In this document: piece by piece, positions 1-9,400 of the stretch | How the letters are laid out: the number at the start of each line of letters is the position of its first letter | How positions within the stretch are numbered: position 1 is the stretch's first letter | Assembly: GCA_963662375.2 (NCBI GenBank) | Contig: CAXXRP010000001.1 | Location: forward strand, 1 to 54,432 | Direction of reading: 5' to 3' | DNA: 54,432 nucleotides | From: UBA11612 sp963662375 | GTDB taxonomy: Bacteria; Pseudomonadota; Alphaproteobacteria; Rhodospirillales; Rhodospirillaceae | Notes under the pieces: generated by a model | Told to the model about the DNA's origin: nothing | Databases searched by the model: none | Seen by the model: only the letters and a program-made list of their open reading frames with translations | Position numbers and translations under genes: made by a program

Positions 1-198
1 GCGAAACGGTATGATTGCCTGACTTTCGACCAAGTCCTTGCCGATAACCTCCAGGTTATGGATACCACTGCGATCGCATTGGCGCGGGAAAATCAGCTTT
101 CGATCATCGTGTTCAACATGCACGAAGACGATGCCATAGCCCACGTCCTTGAAGGACGTGGAAAATTTACCTGCATTACCAGTGATGCCGCAGCGTAA
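1..198 (+). CDS. pyrH: UMP kinase, C-terminal part (5' end outside window)
   Basis: Frame 1 is open from the first base to a TAA at 196-198 and gives 65 residues. They match the end of bacterial UMP kinase: an AKRYD start, then LTFDQVLADNLQVMDTTAIA and a VFNM segment near the end. The enzyme phosphorylates UMP to UDP in pyrimidine nucleotide synthesis. Its place 48 bases before frr is the usual pyrH-frr order. The start and catalytic N-terminus lie outside the window. Confidence 0.9.
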   Translation, partial: AKRYDCLTFDQVLADNLQVMDTTAIALARENQLSIIVFNMHEDDAIAHVLEGRGKFTCITSDAAA

Positions 199-246
199 TT
201 TGAGATGGTTCGGCAGCATGGAGACGCAAATTAAAGTGAGGGCACA

Positions 247-816
247 ATGAGCCAAGAGTTTTCTGCGCTGCAACAGGATCTTCAGCACAAAATGGAGGTT
301 AGCGCCGGCCATGCCCGGAAAGAATTCGCGGGATTGCGTACCGGACGAGCGACGACGGCTCTTTTAGAACCTGTGATGGTCGAAGCCTACGGCAGTCACA
401 TGCCGCTGACCCAGGTGGCCAGTGTTTCGGTACCTGAGCCTCGTATGCTTTCGGTGTCGGTGTGGGATAAAGGCCTCGTGAAGTTTGTAGAGAAAGCCAT
501 CCGGGTGTCGAACCTGGGTCTTAACCCTTTGTCCGATGGAACGCTTATTCGTGTGCCCATTCCGTCGTTGACATCTGAGCGCCGCGCCGAGCTCATAAAG
601 GTCGCGCATAAATACGCGGAGCACGCGCGCGTTGCTATTCGGAATGTCCGACGTGAAGGCAACGAAACGTTAAAAAAAATGGAAAAAGATCATCTTATCT
701 CTCAGGACGAGTATCATAAATTTGCCGATGAGGTGCAGAAGATGACCGACGATTTTGTGACCAAGGTTGACGAGGCTTTGAAAACGAAGGAAGGGGAGAT
801 TACCCAGGTCGGATGA
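247..816 (+). CDS. frr: Ribosome recycling factor
   Basis: The 189-residue product is the usual RRF length (about 185). RRF splits post-termination ribosomes together with EF-G in the cytoplasm. Family features are the GLRTGRATTALLEPVMVEAYG stretch near the N-terminus, the central SVWDKGLVKFVEKAI segment, and the charged C-terminal helix ending EALKTKEGEI. A GAGG at 238-241 precedes the ATG. The stop overlaps the uppS start by four bases (ATGA), so the two genes are probably translationally coupled. Confidence 0.97.
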   Translation: MSQEFSALQQDLQHKMEVSAGHARKEFAGLRTGRATTALLEPVMVEAYGSHMPLTQVASVSVPEPRMLSVSVWDKGLVKFVEKAIRVSNLGLNPLSDGTLIRVPIPSLTSERRAELIKVAHKYAEHARVAIRNVRREGNETLKKMEKDHLISQDEYHKFADEVQKMTDDFVTKVDEALKTKEGEITQVG

Positions 817-1568
817 GCGCAAATTCTGCCCAGGCTCTACGTCAAGTCGACCCCGGCTCAGGACCCGGTGCGCCAGAACACGTAGCCATTATCATGGATG
901 GTAACGGGCGATGGGCAAACGCACGCGGGTTACCGAGAGCCGCGGGTCATAAACGCGGTGCCGATGCGGTGAAGCGGGTGGTGAAGGGCGCGGGCGAACT
1001 CGGTATCAAGTATCTCACCTTGTTTGGATTTTCATCCGAGAACTGGCGCCGCCCCGAGAACGAGATTCGTGGCCTTCTTGGATTGCTCCGCCATTCCTTG
1101 GAAAACGACATCATGGAATTGGATGCGCAGGGCATAAGGCTACGCGTTATCGGAGACCGAACGCGCTTGCCGGCTGATACCGTTGCTTTGATCTCCGCCG
1201 CTGAAACGCGAACAGACTCGAACAATCGGTTAATGCTTACCATCGCTTTGAGCTACGGTGGTCGCCAGGAGATTGTCGCCGCGGCGAAGTCTCTGGCTGC
1301 GGACTGCGTGGCGGGAGACGTCACGCCCGGCGAAATTGACGAGGATATGTTTGGAGAGCGCCTTTTTACCAAGGACACTCCGGACCCGGATCTTCTGATT
1401 CGAACCTCGGGCGAACAACGTATCAGTAACTTTCTATTGTGGCAGATTGCGTATGCCGAACTGGTGTTCACCGACACTCTGTGGCCTGATTTTGATCAAG
1501 CTGAGCTTGAGGCAGCTATTACCGATTTTCGGCAGCGCGAGCGACGCTATGGCGCTGTGAAAAGTTAG
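813..1568 (+). CDS. uppS: Isoprenyl (undecaprenyl) diphosphate synthase
   Basis: The 251-residue cis-prenyltransferase adds isopentenyl units to farnesyl diphosphate to make the C55 carrier lipid for peptidoglycan and O-antigen. The diagnostic IIMDGNGRWA motif lies at residues 26-35 with catalytic Asp29. FSSENWRRP and the C-terminal RTSGEQRISNFLLWQ with AYAELVFTDTLWPDF are also present. It overlaps frr by four bases and cdsA begins ten bases later. The first ~20 residues are a low-complexity extension, so a later start is possible but none has a clear ribosome binding site. Confidence 0.97.
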   Translation: MSANSAQALRQVDPGSGPGAPEHVAIIMDGNGRWANARGLPRAAGHKRGADAVKRVVKGAGELGIKYLTLFGFSSENWRRPENEIRGLLGLLRHSLENDIMELDAQGIRLRVIGDRTRLPADTVALISAAETRTDSNNRLMLTIALSYGGRQEIVAAAKSLAADCVAGDVTPGEIDEDMFGERLFTKDTPDPDLLIRTSGEQRISNFLLWQIAYAELVFTDTLWPDFDQAELEAAITDFRQRERRYGAVKS

Positions 1569-1578
1569 CGGTGCCATA

Positions 1579-2379
1579 ATGCTGTGGACCCGTATTGCCT
1601 CGGGTGCGGTTCTCGCGCCGCTTTTCTTGCTTGTGGTGTATCTTGAGACTCCCTGGTTCAATATTTTCGCCGGTGCCATCGGCGTGATGGTTGCGTTCGA
1701 GTACATGCGCTTGACGGGCTTCATCAGCACGGGTGTCACTTGGAATCGGCACGCCATCTTGGCCGTCGCGACACCGCCTGTGGCAGTCATTGCCCTTGAG
1801 ACTGGTGGGCTTTCTGCCGGTGTTGCCGCCGTCGCGGCGTTGATCGTGCTCATGGTGCTGTCCGGTCGGGCAAGCAGCCAGGCTGTGGCAGGTCCGATCC
1901 AGGCCGCCATCGCTTATGCGGCTCTGCCGGCTGTTGCCTTGGCCTATGTCATGGACGTGGGCGGCGCGGTGTCAGTGTTTTGGCTGGTGGCTGTGGTCTG
2001 GGCGACGGACATCGGCGCATACGCCGTTGGACGAATCGTCGGCGGGCCCAAACTGGCGCCATCCATCAGTCCCCAAAAAACCTGGCCGGGGGCCCTCGGC
2101 GGGGTGGTGGCAGCTATGTTAGCGGCCTCCACACTGTTGTGGGGATACGGCTTGACCGTTACCCTGGCTTTGGCAGGCTTGGCGGCGGGGCTCTCGGTGA
2201 TAAGTCAGGTTGGCGATCTGTTTGAGTCGGCGCTTAAGCGGCACTATCACGTAAAGGATTCGGGCAGCTTGATTCCTGGCCATGGGGGCATCATGGACAG
2301 ATTTGACGGGCTGTGGGCAGCGGCGCCCGTCGTGGCGGCGGTTTGTGTCGTCATGCAGGGGGGAGTGCGGCAGTGGTAA
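1579..2379 (+). CDS. cdsA: Phosphatidate cytidylyltransferase
   Basis: The 266-residue polytopic membrane protein makes CDP-diacylglycerol from phosphatidate and CTP, the branch point for phosphatidylethanolamine, phosphatidylglycerol and cardiolipin. Long hydrophobic segments fill the first ~200 residues. The family signature sits near the C-terminus: SALKRHYHVKDSG, then IPGHGGIMDRFDG with the metal-binding Asp residues. It lies between uppS and dxr in the standard order. The last bases (GAGGTGG after the stop) supply the ribosome binding site for dxr. Confidence 0.96.
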   Translation: MLWTRIASGAVLAPLFLLVVYLETPWFNIFAGAIGVMVAFEYMRLTGFISTGVTWNRHAILAVATPPVAVIALETGGLSAGVAAVAALIVLMVLSGRASSQAVAGPIQAAIAYAALPAVALAYVMDVGGAVSVFWLVAVVWATDIGAYAVGRIVGGPKLAPSISPQKTWPGALGGVVAAMLAASTLLWGYGLTVTLALAGLAAGLSVISQVGDLFESALKRHYHVKDSGSLIPGHGGIMDRFDGLWAAAPVVAAVCVVMQGGVRQW

Positions 2380-2392
2380 TGAGGTGGTGGAC

Positions 2393-3583
2393 GTGACGCG
2401 TCAGACGGGCAGGGTCGAGCCGCGCCGGATTACGATCCTGGGATCGACGGGCTCCGTTGGCCAAAGCACCATTGATCTCATTCAGCGCCGACCAGATGCC
2501 TACGAAGTTCTGGCTCTGACCGCTAATGGCAACTGGGAGAAATTAGCTAGTCAGGCCAATATCTTACAGCCGAAACTCGTGGCGCTGGGCGATACGGCGA
2601 GATACAAGGACCTTAAGGAAGCCCTGACGGGCACAGATATACGCATCGTGGTAGGGGCAGAGGGGCTGTGTGAGGCCGCAAGCCTGCCTTCGGACTGGGT
2701 CATGGCGGCAATTGTCGGTGCGGCAGGCTTGCGCCCGACACTAGAAGCCGTCAAACGCGGCGTTGTTGTCGCACTCGCAAATAAGGAATGTCTGGTCAGC
2801 GCGGGGACTTTGTTCATGGATGCGGTAGTGGCCCACGGCGCGACGTTGCTTCCGGTTGATTCAGAACATAACGCCATATTTCAAGTATTTGATTTTAATC
2901 ATAAAAATAGTATTCAAAAAATCATCCTGACAGCGTCGGGTGGTCCGTTCCGGACCTGGTCCGCTGCGGCTATGGAGGCGGTGACGCCCGCGCAAGCGGT
3001 GGCGCACCCAAATTGGTCTATGGGCGCCAAGATATCCGTGGATTCTGCAACGATGATGAATAAGGGCCTAGAGGTTATCGAGGCGCATCATTTGTTCGGA
3101 ATGGCGAGCGAACAGATCGATATTCTTGTTCATCCTCAATCGGTTGTGCATAGCTTGGTTGAGTATGAGGATGGCTCTGTTCTGGCCCAACTCGGCAGTC
3201 CGGACATGAGAACCCCAATCGCGTTTACCCTGGGGTGGCCGGACCGGATCGAGGCGCCTTCGGCGCGCCTAGATCTGGCGGCACTGATGTCGCTGCAATT
3301 TGAGTCCCCCGATACGAGCCGTTTCCCCGCCCTAAGTCTAGCCCGCGACGCGTTACAAACAGGGGGGGTGGCTCCTACAATTCTTAACGCAGCTAACGAG
3401 GTGGCGGTGGCCCGTTTCTTGGCCGGAAAGGCTGGATTCCTCGATATTGCCGCAATCGTGGAGCATACGTTGAGCCGCATGCCGTGCTACCCACTTAAAA
3501 CACTTGAAGATGTGACGGCTGTCGATGCGGAAGCTCGCAAGATAGCGGGCGAAATTAAATGCTTCGGTGCCTCGGTAGAATAA
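2393..3583 (+). CDS. dxr: 1-deoxy-D-xylulose 5-phosphate reductoisomerase
   Basis: This is the second enzyme of the MEP isoprenoid pathway, converting DXP to 2-C-methyl-D-erythritol 4-phosphate with NADPH. GTG 2393 is chosen because GAGGTGG at 2381-2387 is correctly spaced and the resulting 396 residues match the family (E. coli about 398). The frame is open upstream to 2282, but that part only overlaps cdsA. Visible motifs are the NADPH-binding GSTGSVGQST, the metal site VDSEHNAIFQ, and the substrate motifs SVDSATMMNKGLE and HPQSVVHSLVE. It feeds the uppS substrate pool. Confidence 0.97.
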   Translation: MTRQTGRVEPRRITILGSTGSVGQSTIDLIQRRPDAYEVLALTANGNWEKLASQANILQPKLVALGDTARYKDLKEALTGTDIRIVVGAEGLCEAASLPSDWVMAAIVGAAGLRPTLEAVKRGVVVALANKECLVSAGTLFMDAVVAHGATLLPVDSEHNAIFQVFDFNHKNSIQKIILTASGGPFRTWSAAAMEAVTPAQAVAHPNWSMGAKISVDSATMMNKGLEVIEAHHLFGMASEQIDILVHPQSVVHSLVEYEDGSVLAQLGSPDMRTPIAFTLGWPDRIEAPSARLDLAALMSLQFESPDTSRFPALSLARDALQTGGVAPTILNAANEVAVARFLAGKAGFLDIAAIVEHTLSRMPCYPLKTLEDVTAVDAEARKIAGEIKCFGASVE

Positions 3584-3614
3584 GATTCTTGCGGCGAAAT
3601 AGGAGAAAACAGGC

Positions 3615-4742
3615 GTGCTTGATCAGATTTTTGGTGTTCCCTTTACCCTTGTTAGCTTTTTAGTCGCCCTTTCGGTCGTGGTCTTTGTCCACGAATTTGG
3701 TCATTTTTTTGTGGCACGGCGCTGTGGGGTGCGGGTTGAAACGTTCTCTATCGGATTTGGCCCAGAATTATTTGGTCGCACGGACCGTCGTGGGACACGG
3801 TGGAAGTTCAGCATCATCCCCCTTGGCGGCTATGTCCGGATGTTCGGGGAGGGTGACACAATGCAGGCGGTAGAGGGGGGCAACGCTACATCCGATGGGG
3901 AACCGCGCGAACTTACCCAAGAAGAACGGAACGTTTCTTTCAAGCACAAGACCCTTCGCCAGAAGTCCGCGATTGTATTTGCGGGGCCAGCGGTCAATTT
4001 GCTTTTCGCCATCGCCGTATTCTGGGGCATGTTCGTTCTTGTGGGCAGGCCCATTACCGAACCCATTGTCGGTACTATTGTTGAAGGCAGCGCCGCGGCA
4101 GACGCGGGGTTGATGCCTGACGATAGGATCCTCGCCATTGACGGTTCGCTCATCGACCGGTTTGAGGACATTCAAAGCATCGTTCAAATTGGCAATGGGG
4201 CTCCACTGAGTCTCACGATTGGGCGGGATACAACAGAGCTTAATATCATCGTTACACCGCGCCCTGTAGACGGCACTGACCCGTTCGGGAACGCACAGAG
4301 GCGCTTCCTTATCGGCATCAGTCCGTCCGGTCAGACTCGTATCGCGGATCTTGGTCCGATAGCGGCCTTCGGCGTGGCAATCGAGCAGACTTACGACATC
4401 ATTGAGGGTACGGCCATCGCCGTTAGTCAGATTGTCTCCGGTGAGCGTGGAACAGAAGACTTGGGCGGCCCAATTCGTATCGCAAAATTTTCGGGCCAGG
4501 CGGCAAAGACAGGCGCGGTTGGGTTCATCTTATTTATGGCTATACTCTCGATTAACCTAGGTATCATTAATCTTTTCCCGGTGCCGCTGCTTGACGGCGG
4601 ACACCTGTTGTTTTACGCCATCGAGGCTGTGCGCGGACGGCCATTGTCAGACCAGGCCCAGGAGTGGGGAATGCGTGTGGGTTTGGCACTGGTCGTCGCA
4701 CTTATGGTATTCGTCACCTGGAACGATATCGTTCATCTCTGA
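3615..4742 (+). CDS. rseP: Site-2 intramembrane zinc metalloprotease RseP
   Basis: The 375-residue inner-membrane M50 protease cuts within membranes, typically anti-sigma factors in envelope stress and leftover signal peptides. HEFGH at residues 26-30 is the zinc-binding HExxH in the first membrane helix. A PDZ domain follows (about residues 145-215, GSAAADAGLMPDDRI). The second active-site motif is NLFPVPLLDGG near the C-terminus. The GTG start has AGGAGA at 3601-3606, nine bases upstream. It lies directly before bamA, as is usual. Confidence 0.96.
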   Translation: MLDQIFGVPFTLVSFLVALSVVVFVHEFGHFFVARRCGVRVETFSIGFGPELFGRTDRRGTRWKFSIIPLGGYVRMFGEGDTMQAVEGGNATSDGEPRELTQEERNVSFKHKTLRQKSAIVFAGPAVNLLFAIAVFWGMFVLVGRPITEPIVGTIVEGSAAADAGLMPDDRILAIDGSLIDRFEDIQSIVQIGNGAPLSLTIGRDTTELNIIVTPRPVDGTDPFGNAQRRFLIGISPSGQTRIADLGPIAAFGVAIEQTYDIIEGTAIAVSQIVSGERGTEDLGGPIRIAKFSGQAAKTGAVGFILFMAILSINLGIINLFPVPLLDGGHLLFYAIEAVRGRPLSDQAQEWGMRVGLALVVALMVFVTWNDIVHL

Positions 4743-4800
4743 TCCTCTCGACTAGTTGGCGCTGCGAGGTTTCGGGCAATTGTTTAGCTGGAAGGTCCGT

Positions 4801-7170
4801 ATGAGTTGGACAGACCTATTAGTTCAACGCCGCGAAGCGTGCCAGAGACCCTGTTTTCAGCGAGCAGGCACGCCGGTTTGGGTGCCGGCCTCGCTTATCC
4901 TGATTTTGGCTCTGGCAAATGTGGGACCTTTATCCCTACCGGTAGGAGCGCAGGCGCAAACCGATAGCATCGATACCATTGGTGTCCAGGGCAGCCAGCG
5001 AGTTGAACCGGAAACCATCCGTACGTACCTCACCGTACGTGAGGGCGATCAATTTGACCCTGTGCGGATCGACCGATCCCTAAAAAATCTTTTCGCGACA
5101 GGCTTGTTTGCCGATGTGTCCATCTCACGACAGGACTCGATGCTTCTGGTCAGGGTGGTGGAAAATCCAATTATCAACCGCATTTCCATAGAAGGAAACC
5201 GTCAGGTCGATAACGACGAACTATTGCCCGAAATTCAATTGCGGCCCCGCATCGTCTACACGCGCACGAAAGTGCAGCAGGACGTTGACAAGATCCTCGA
5301 GCTGTACCGCCGCGAAGGCCGATTCGCGGCCCGGGTAGAGCCAAAAGTTATCGCGCTTCCTCAAAATCGTGTTGACGTGGTGTTCGAAGTTTCAGAGGGC
5401 CCACCGACCTATGTCCGCACAATCAACGTTGTCGGTAATGAAGCTTTTGACGATAGTGAATTACGCGATGTGATTCTGACTAGAGAGGAGCGCTGGTGGC
5501 GGCTCTTTACTTCAAACGACACCTACGACCCTGACCGCATGGCCTATGACCGCGAACTGTTGCGGCAGTTCTATTTGGAAGAGGGGTACGCCGATTTTGA
5601 AGTGATCTCTGCGGTAGCTGAACTCGCACCCAATCGTGAAAATTTTTATATGACTTTTACGGTTAAGGAAGGTCCGCGTTACCGCCTGAACGAAGTGGAC
5701 CTTGAGGTCAATGTCGAGGACCTCCCGCGTGAAACTCTTGAAGCCGCGATCGTTCCACAGCCAGGAGATTGGTACAACGGCAAACAGTTGGAAGACACAA
5801 TTGAGGCGGTTAGCGATGCCGCCGGTATAGCCGGTTACGCCTTCGTAGAGGTGCGCCCTCGATTGCGGCGTAATGTTGAAGAACGCACGATCAGCGTAAT
5901 TTTCGAAATTGCCCAGGGCCCGAGAGTTTTCGTTGAGCGCGTGGAAGTGAAAGGCAATAACCGCACATTGGAAACCGTGGTCCGCCGGGAAATTCTCCTG
6001 GTGGAGGGAGACGCATTTAACGCGGCCAAGGTCCGTCGGTCTAAGCAGCGGCTGGAAAACCTGGGTTTCTTTGAGCCGGATACCGTAGAAATCGAAAGCA
6101 ACGTATCGGACGTCCATCCCGACCGAACAATTTTGACGGCCACGGTGGAGGAGCAAAATACTGGTGAACTCTCGTTCGGCGTAGGGTATTCAAGCACTAC
6201 AGGGGCATTGCTTGATGTCGGGTACCGCGAGCGGAATCTTCTGGGGCGCGGCCAGGATCTTCGGTTGAACTTCAGTCTTGCCCAGCAACAGTCGCAGGCG
6301 ACCATAGGGTTCACCGAGCCTTACTTTATGAATCGCCGCATGGCAGTGGGTATGGACCTTTTCGCATCACGTACGAATTTTCAATCGGAGAGTGGATTTA
6401 CTCAGCAGAATTACGGCGGATCCACCCGGATTGGCTTTAGTTACAACGAGTATCTGTTCCAGCGTTTCAGCTACCGGTTGGTATGGACGAGCTTGTCGGG
6501 TTTAAACAACGCAACGTCAGAGTTTGTGCGCGAACAGGCGGGCACGTCGGCAACTTCTCAGGTCAGCACGTCAATCGTGTATGATCGCCGCGATAACATT
6601 ATTGATCCGACCGGCGGGTATGTCTTTACAATTGCCGCCGACGTGGCGGGTTTAGGCGGAAACGAAAGATTTGTGCGTGGCTCTGCGGGGGCCGCCGTTT
6701 ATGCAGAGCCGTTTGACGGCATGATATTGTCCGCCTCCACGACAGGAACCTATATTGTCGGACTTGGCGAGGATGTGAAGATCTTCCAAAGGTCTCAGAT
6801 GGGCGGGTTTTCGTTGCGTGGATTTAACGATTTTGGCGCCAGCCCGCGCGATGCCCTTAGCGGGGCCGCTGTTGGGGGTGACTGGATGGTCACCGCCACC
6901 TTTGAGGTTAGAATCCCGCTTGGCCTGCCTCCTGAAACAGGCATTAAGACGTATCTTTTTAATGATTGGGGAGTGATTGGCTCTCCTATAGCTTTGAAAC
7001 AACGAGGTATGGGAATTATCGATTCTCGCGCTATCCGTGGAGCGGTCGGTATTGGTGTAGAATGGACTTCGGTGCTTCCCATAACGGTGGATTACTCACC
7101 GCTGATAATTAACGCGCAGAATTTTGACCGCACCAAACGTTTCCGAATAAATTTTGGAACCCGTTTCTAG
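4801..7170 (+). CDS. bamA: Outer membrane protein assembly factor BamA
   Basis: BamA is the Omp85 core of the machine that folds beta-barrel proteins into the outer membrane. ATG 4801 is preferred (GGAAGG at 4790-4795, five bases before); the frame is open from TTG 4756 but that start lacks a ribosome binding site. A signal peptide with a hydrophobic core (ASLILILALA) ends near VGAQA|QTD. Five POTRA repeats follow to about residue 410. The 16-strand barrel ends in FGTRF with the C-terminal Phe that Bam substrates carry. The protein has 789 residues, normal for the family. Confidence 0.97.
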   Translation: MSWTDLLVQRREACQRPCFQRAGTPVWVPASLILILALANVGPLSLPVGAQAQTDSIDTIGVQGSQRVEPETIRTYLTVREGDQFDPVRIDRSLKNLFATGLFADVSISRQDSMLLVRVVENPIINRISIEGNRQVDNDELLPEIQLRPRIVYTRTKVQQDVDKILELYRREGRFAARVEPKVIALPQNRVDVVFEVSEGPPTYVRTINVVGNEAFDDSELRDVILTREERWWRLFTSNDTYDPDRMAYDRELLRQFYLEEGYADFEVISAVAELAPNRENFYMTFTVKEGPRYRLNEVDLEVNVEDLPRETLEAAIVPQPGDWYNGKQLEDTIEAVSDAAGIAGYAFVEVRPRLRRNVEERTISVIFEIAQGPRVFVERVEVKGNNRTLETVVRREILLVEGDAFNAAKVRRSKQRLENLGFFEPDTVEIESNVSDVHPDRTILTATVEEQNTGELSFGVGYSSTTGALLDVGYRERNLLGRGQDLRLNFSLAQQQSQATIGFTEPYFMNRRMAVGMDLFASRTNFQSESGFTQQNYGGSTRIGFSYNEYLFQRFSYRLVWTSLSGLNNATSEFVREQAGTSATSQVSTSIVYDRRDNIIDPTGGYVFTIAADVAGLGGNERFVRGSAGAAVYAEPFDGMILSASTTGTYIVGLGEDVKIFQRSQMGGFSLRGFNDFGASPRDALSGAAVGGDWMVTATFEVRIPLGLPPETGIKTYLFNDWGVIGSPIALKQRGMGIIDSRAIRGAVGIGVEWTSVLPITVDYSPLIINAQNFDRTKRFRINFGTRF

Positions 7171-7186
7171 ATCGGAGGTTTGCACG

Positions 7187-7813
7187 ATGAAGGCTACATA
7201 TAAAACATGCACCATTCTCGCGGTATTGCCGGCTGTCGCAACCGCGATTATTCTGCTTACGTCCGGTTCGGCGGCCTATGCGCAAGCCGAGCAATTACCG
7301 GCCCTCGTTATCGGGGTTGTGGATACGGACCGTGTTTTGCAAGATGCGCTGGCAGCGCAAGGAGTTCGTCTCGAGCGGGACAAATACGCAAACCAATACC
7401 AGAGCCAGGTTAAAGAGACCGAAGATAAGCTGCGCGCTGAAGATCAGGAATTGTCGCAGCAGCGGAGTGTCCTGGCGCCTGAGGTGTTCCAGCAACGCGC
7501 ACAAGGATTTCAGCAAAAGCTAGCCGACTTCCAGACGCAGCTTACCGACAAACAGGAGCGATTGGACTTTGCGTTCCAGCAGGCCATGCAGGAGATCGGG
7601 AATACCATTATGGTCGTTTCCAGTGAGGTGGCGAAGGAGCGGGGCATAAACGCCGTTATGGCACGGAGCCAACTCATGATTTTTGATCCCTCCATGGATA
7701 TTACCAATTCGGTCCTCGAAAGGTTGAATCAGCGCTTGGCGACGGTCGCCTTCCAAAACCCAGAGACTCTACAGCGGCAGGATGGAGCCGGGGCTGGAGG
7801 AGCGGGCGACTAG
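7187..7813 (+). CDS. skp: Periplasmic OmpH/Skp family chaperone
   Basis: The 208-residue secreted protein has a cleavable signal peptide (about 33 residues, ending SAAYAQA). A charged coiled-coil region (about residues 60-130, many Gln/Glu/Lys) and a C-terminal segment rich in hydrophobic residues follow, as in Skp. Skp holds unfolded outer membrane proteins in the periplasm and delivers them to BamA, encoded just upstream. ATG 7187 has GGAGG at 7174-7178; the frame is open from TTG 7154 but that start overlaps bamA. The Gly/Ala-rich tail looks disordered. Confidence 0.93.
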   Translation: MKATYKTCTILAVLPAVATAIILLTSGSAAYAQAEQLPALVIGVVDTDRVLQDALAAQGVRLERDKYANQYQSQVKETEDKLRAEDQELSQQRSVLAPEVFQQRAQGFQQKLADFQTQLTDKQERLDFAFQQAMQEIGNTIMVVSSEVAKERGINAVMARSQLMIFDPSMDITNSVLERLNQRLATVAFQNPETLQRQDGAGAGGAGD

Positions 7814-7840
7814 GAAAAATCCTGGCCGCCCTGACCGCGT

Positions 7841-8860
7841 ATGCCCGACCCACGGTTTTATCACCGCGCTGGGCCGTTCTCATTGGCGGATCTCGCTGGT
7901 CTATGTGGCGCTGAGCTTGCGGACAGCGCAGGGTCCGACCGCCTCTTTCGTGACATCGGCACGGTAGATACCGCGGGGCCCGATGACATCACGTATGTGT
8001 TGGACGCGAGTTACCTCGACGTCTTGGCAAAAAATTACTGCGGCGCATGCATAGCAAAAAGAGCGTGTTTACCTGACGCGCCGGCGGGGTGCGCGGTTCT
8101 GGTGGTGGCCGAGCCGCGGCTAGCATTCGCGGAGATTACTTTGGCGTTTTATCCGTCGGCATTCGGCAGGGCGCTATTCGATCAGAAGGACTTCATTGCC
8201 GCCGACGCAACCCTCGGATCCGATGTTCGTATTGCGCCCGGCGTTGTGATCGGGTCCAAAGCCGAGATCGGCGCCGACGTACGTATAGGCGCGAACGCCG
8301 TTGTCGGTCCCGGCGTGGTTCTCGGCGAGCACTGTACTGTCGGAGCGAACGTGACGCTGACGCACGCCATCGTCGGGCAAAGGGTCACGATCGCCGCTGG
8401 TAGTCAAATCGGTCAAGAAGGATTCGGCTTTGTGCCGACGAAGGCCGGGCACAAGAAAATCCCGCAGCTGGGTCGTGTTATTATTCAAGACGATGTGGAC
8501 ATCGGCGCCAATTGCGCCGTCGACAGAGGTGCCCTCGGCGATACTGTGATCGGCGCTGGGACCAAAATGGACAATCTGGTTCATATTGGCCACAACACCG
8601 AAATCGGGCGTGATTGTATCATCGTGGCTCAAGTAGGAATGGCGGGAAGCTGCCGGATCGGTAATAGTATCGTCATCGGCGGGCAGGCCGCGCTGGCGGA
8701 CCACGTCACGATCGGAGATGGGGCGCAAATTGCGGCCAAATCCGGTATAATGCGTGATGTTCCCGCTGGACAAGCGGTGATGGGATATCCCGCGAAGCCC
8801 ATTCGCCAGTTTTGGCGTGAAGTGGTGGCGTTGTCGCGGTTGACCAAGCGCGGCAACTAA
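7841..8860 (+). CDS. lpxD: UDP-3-O-(3-hydroxyacyl)glucosamine N-acyltransferase
   Basis: This is the third lipid A step, adding the N-linked hydroxyacyl chain from acyl-ACP. The 339-residue protein has a uridine-binding N-terminal domain (to about 105). A left-handed beta-helix of imperfect hexapeptides follows (about 120-300, for example IGSKAEIGADVRIGANAVVG). A likely catalytic His251 lies in LVHIGHNTEIG. The C-terminal helix includes GYPAKPIRQFWRE. No strong ribosome binding site precedes ATG 7841. The hexapeptide periodicity creates long open frames on the opposite strand that are not genes. Confidence 0.96.
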   Translation: MPDPRFYHRAGPFSLADLAGLCGAELADSAGSDRLFRDIGTVDTAGPDDITYVLDASYLDVLAKNYCGACIAKRACLPDAPAGCAVLVVAEPRLAFAEITLAFYPSAFGRALFDQKDFIAADATLGSDVRIAPGVVIGSKAEIGADVRIGANAVVGPGVVLGEHCTVGANVTLTHAIVGQRVTIAAGSQIGQEGFGFVPTKAGHKKIPQLGRVIIQDDVDIGANCAVDRGALGDTVIGAGTKMDNLVHIGHNTEIGRDCIIVAQVGMAGSCRIGNSIVIGGQAALADHVTIGDGAQIAAKSGIMRDVPAGQAVMGYPAKPIRQFWREVVALSRLTKRGN

Positions 8861-8911
8861 CCCTAAATACAGCCGGTGTGGCGCTCGGCGGTCGCCATTA
8901 TGAGGATTGTT

Positions 8912-9379
8912 ATGGACGGACAAGCGATTAGCGAAGGCGGGGCGACGATCGATATCCATCGAATCGTCGAAATGATTCCGCACCGATATCCATTTCTGTT
9001 AGTCGATCGGTTGGTGGACGTCATTCCGGGTGAATCAGCAACCGGTATCAAGAATGTCACCGCCAACGAGCCTTTCTTTCAAGGGCATTTCCCTGGCCGC
9101 CCTGTGATGCCGGGTGTGCTCATTGTTGAGGCCATGGCGCAGACTGCGGCAGTGATCGTTGTGGCGTCTTTAGGCGGGACCGCGGAGGGCAAGCTCGTTT
9201 ATTTCATGACCATTGAGAATGCTCGTTTTCGCAAGCCCGTGGGACCCGGTGATCAACTGCGCCTTATGTGCCGCAAAGAACGGCAGCGCGGAAACGTCTG
9301 GAAATTTACCGGCGAAACCTATGTCGACGACACGGTCGTGGCCGAAGCCGCGTATACCGCTATGATAATGGACAGCTGA
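8912..9379 (+). CDS. fabZ: 3-hydroxyacyl-ACP dehydratase FabZ
   Basis: FabZ dehydrates 3-hydroxyacyl-ACP in fatty acid elongation and competes with LpxA and LpxD for the hydroxyacyl pool, so it is commonly found between those genes. From ATG 8912 the product has 155 residues with HRYPFLLVDR, active-site His59 in FFQGHFPGRP and Glu73 in VLIVEAMAQ. ATG 8912 is preferred because GAGGA at 8902-8906 lies five bases upstream; in-frame starts also exist at 8876 (GTG) and 8900 (ATG). Confidence 0.95.
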   Translation: MDGQAISEGGATIDIHRIVEMIPHRYPFLLVDRLVDVIPGESATGIKNVTANEPFFQGHFPGRPVMPGVLIVEAMAQTAAVIVVASLGGTAEGKLVYFMTIENARFRKPVGPGDQLRLMCRKERQRGNVWKFTGETYVDDTVVAEAAYTAMIMDS

Positions 9380-9400
9380 ACCTAGTCGGCGGTCGTTTTC

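Noticed and set aside
5512..6156. 214-codon minus-strand frame inside bamA
   Set aside because: It lies wholly antisense to POTRA-coding DNA, and its composition resembles a reversed coding strand.
8174..8983. 269-codon open frame on the minus strand across lpxD
   Set aside because: It is a shadow of the hexapeptide-repeat codon pattern of lpxD; the translation is His/Asn/Asp-rich with no family pattern and no ribosome binding site.
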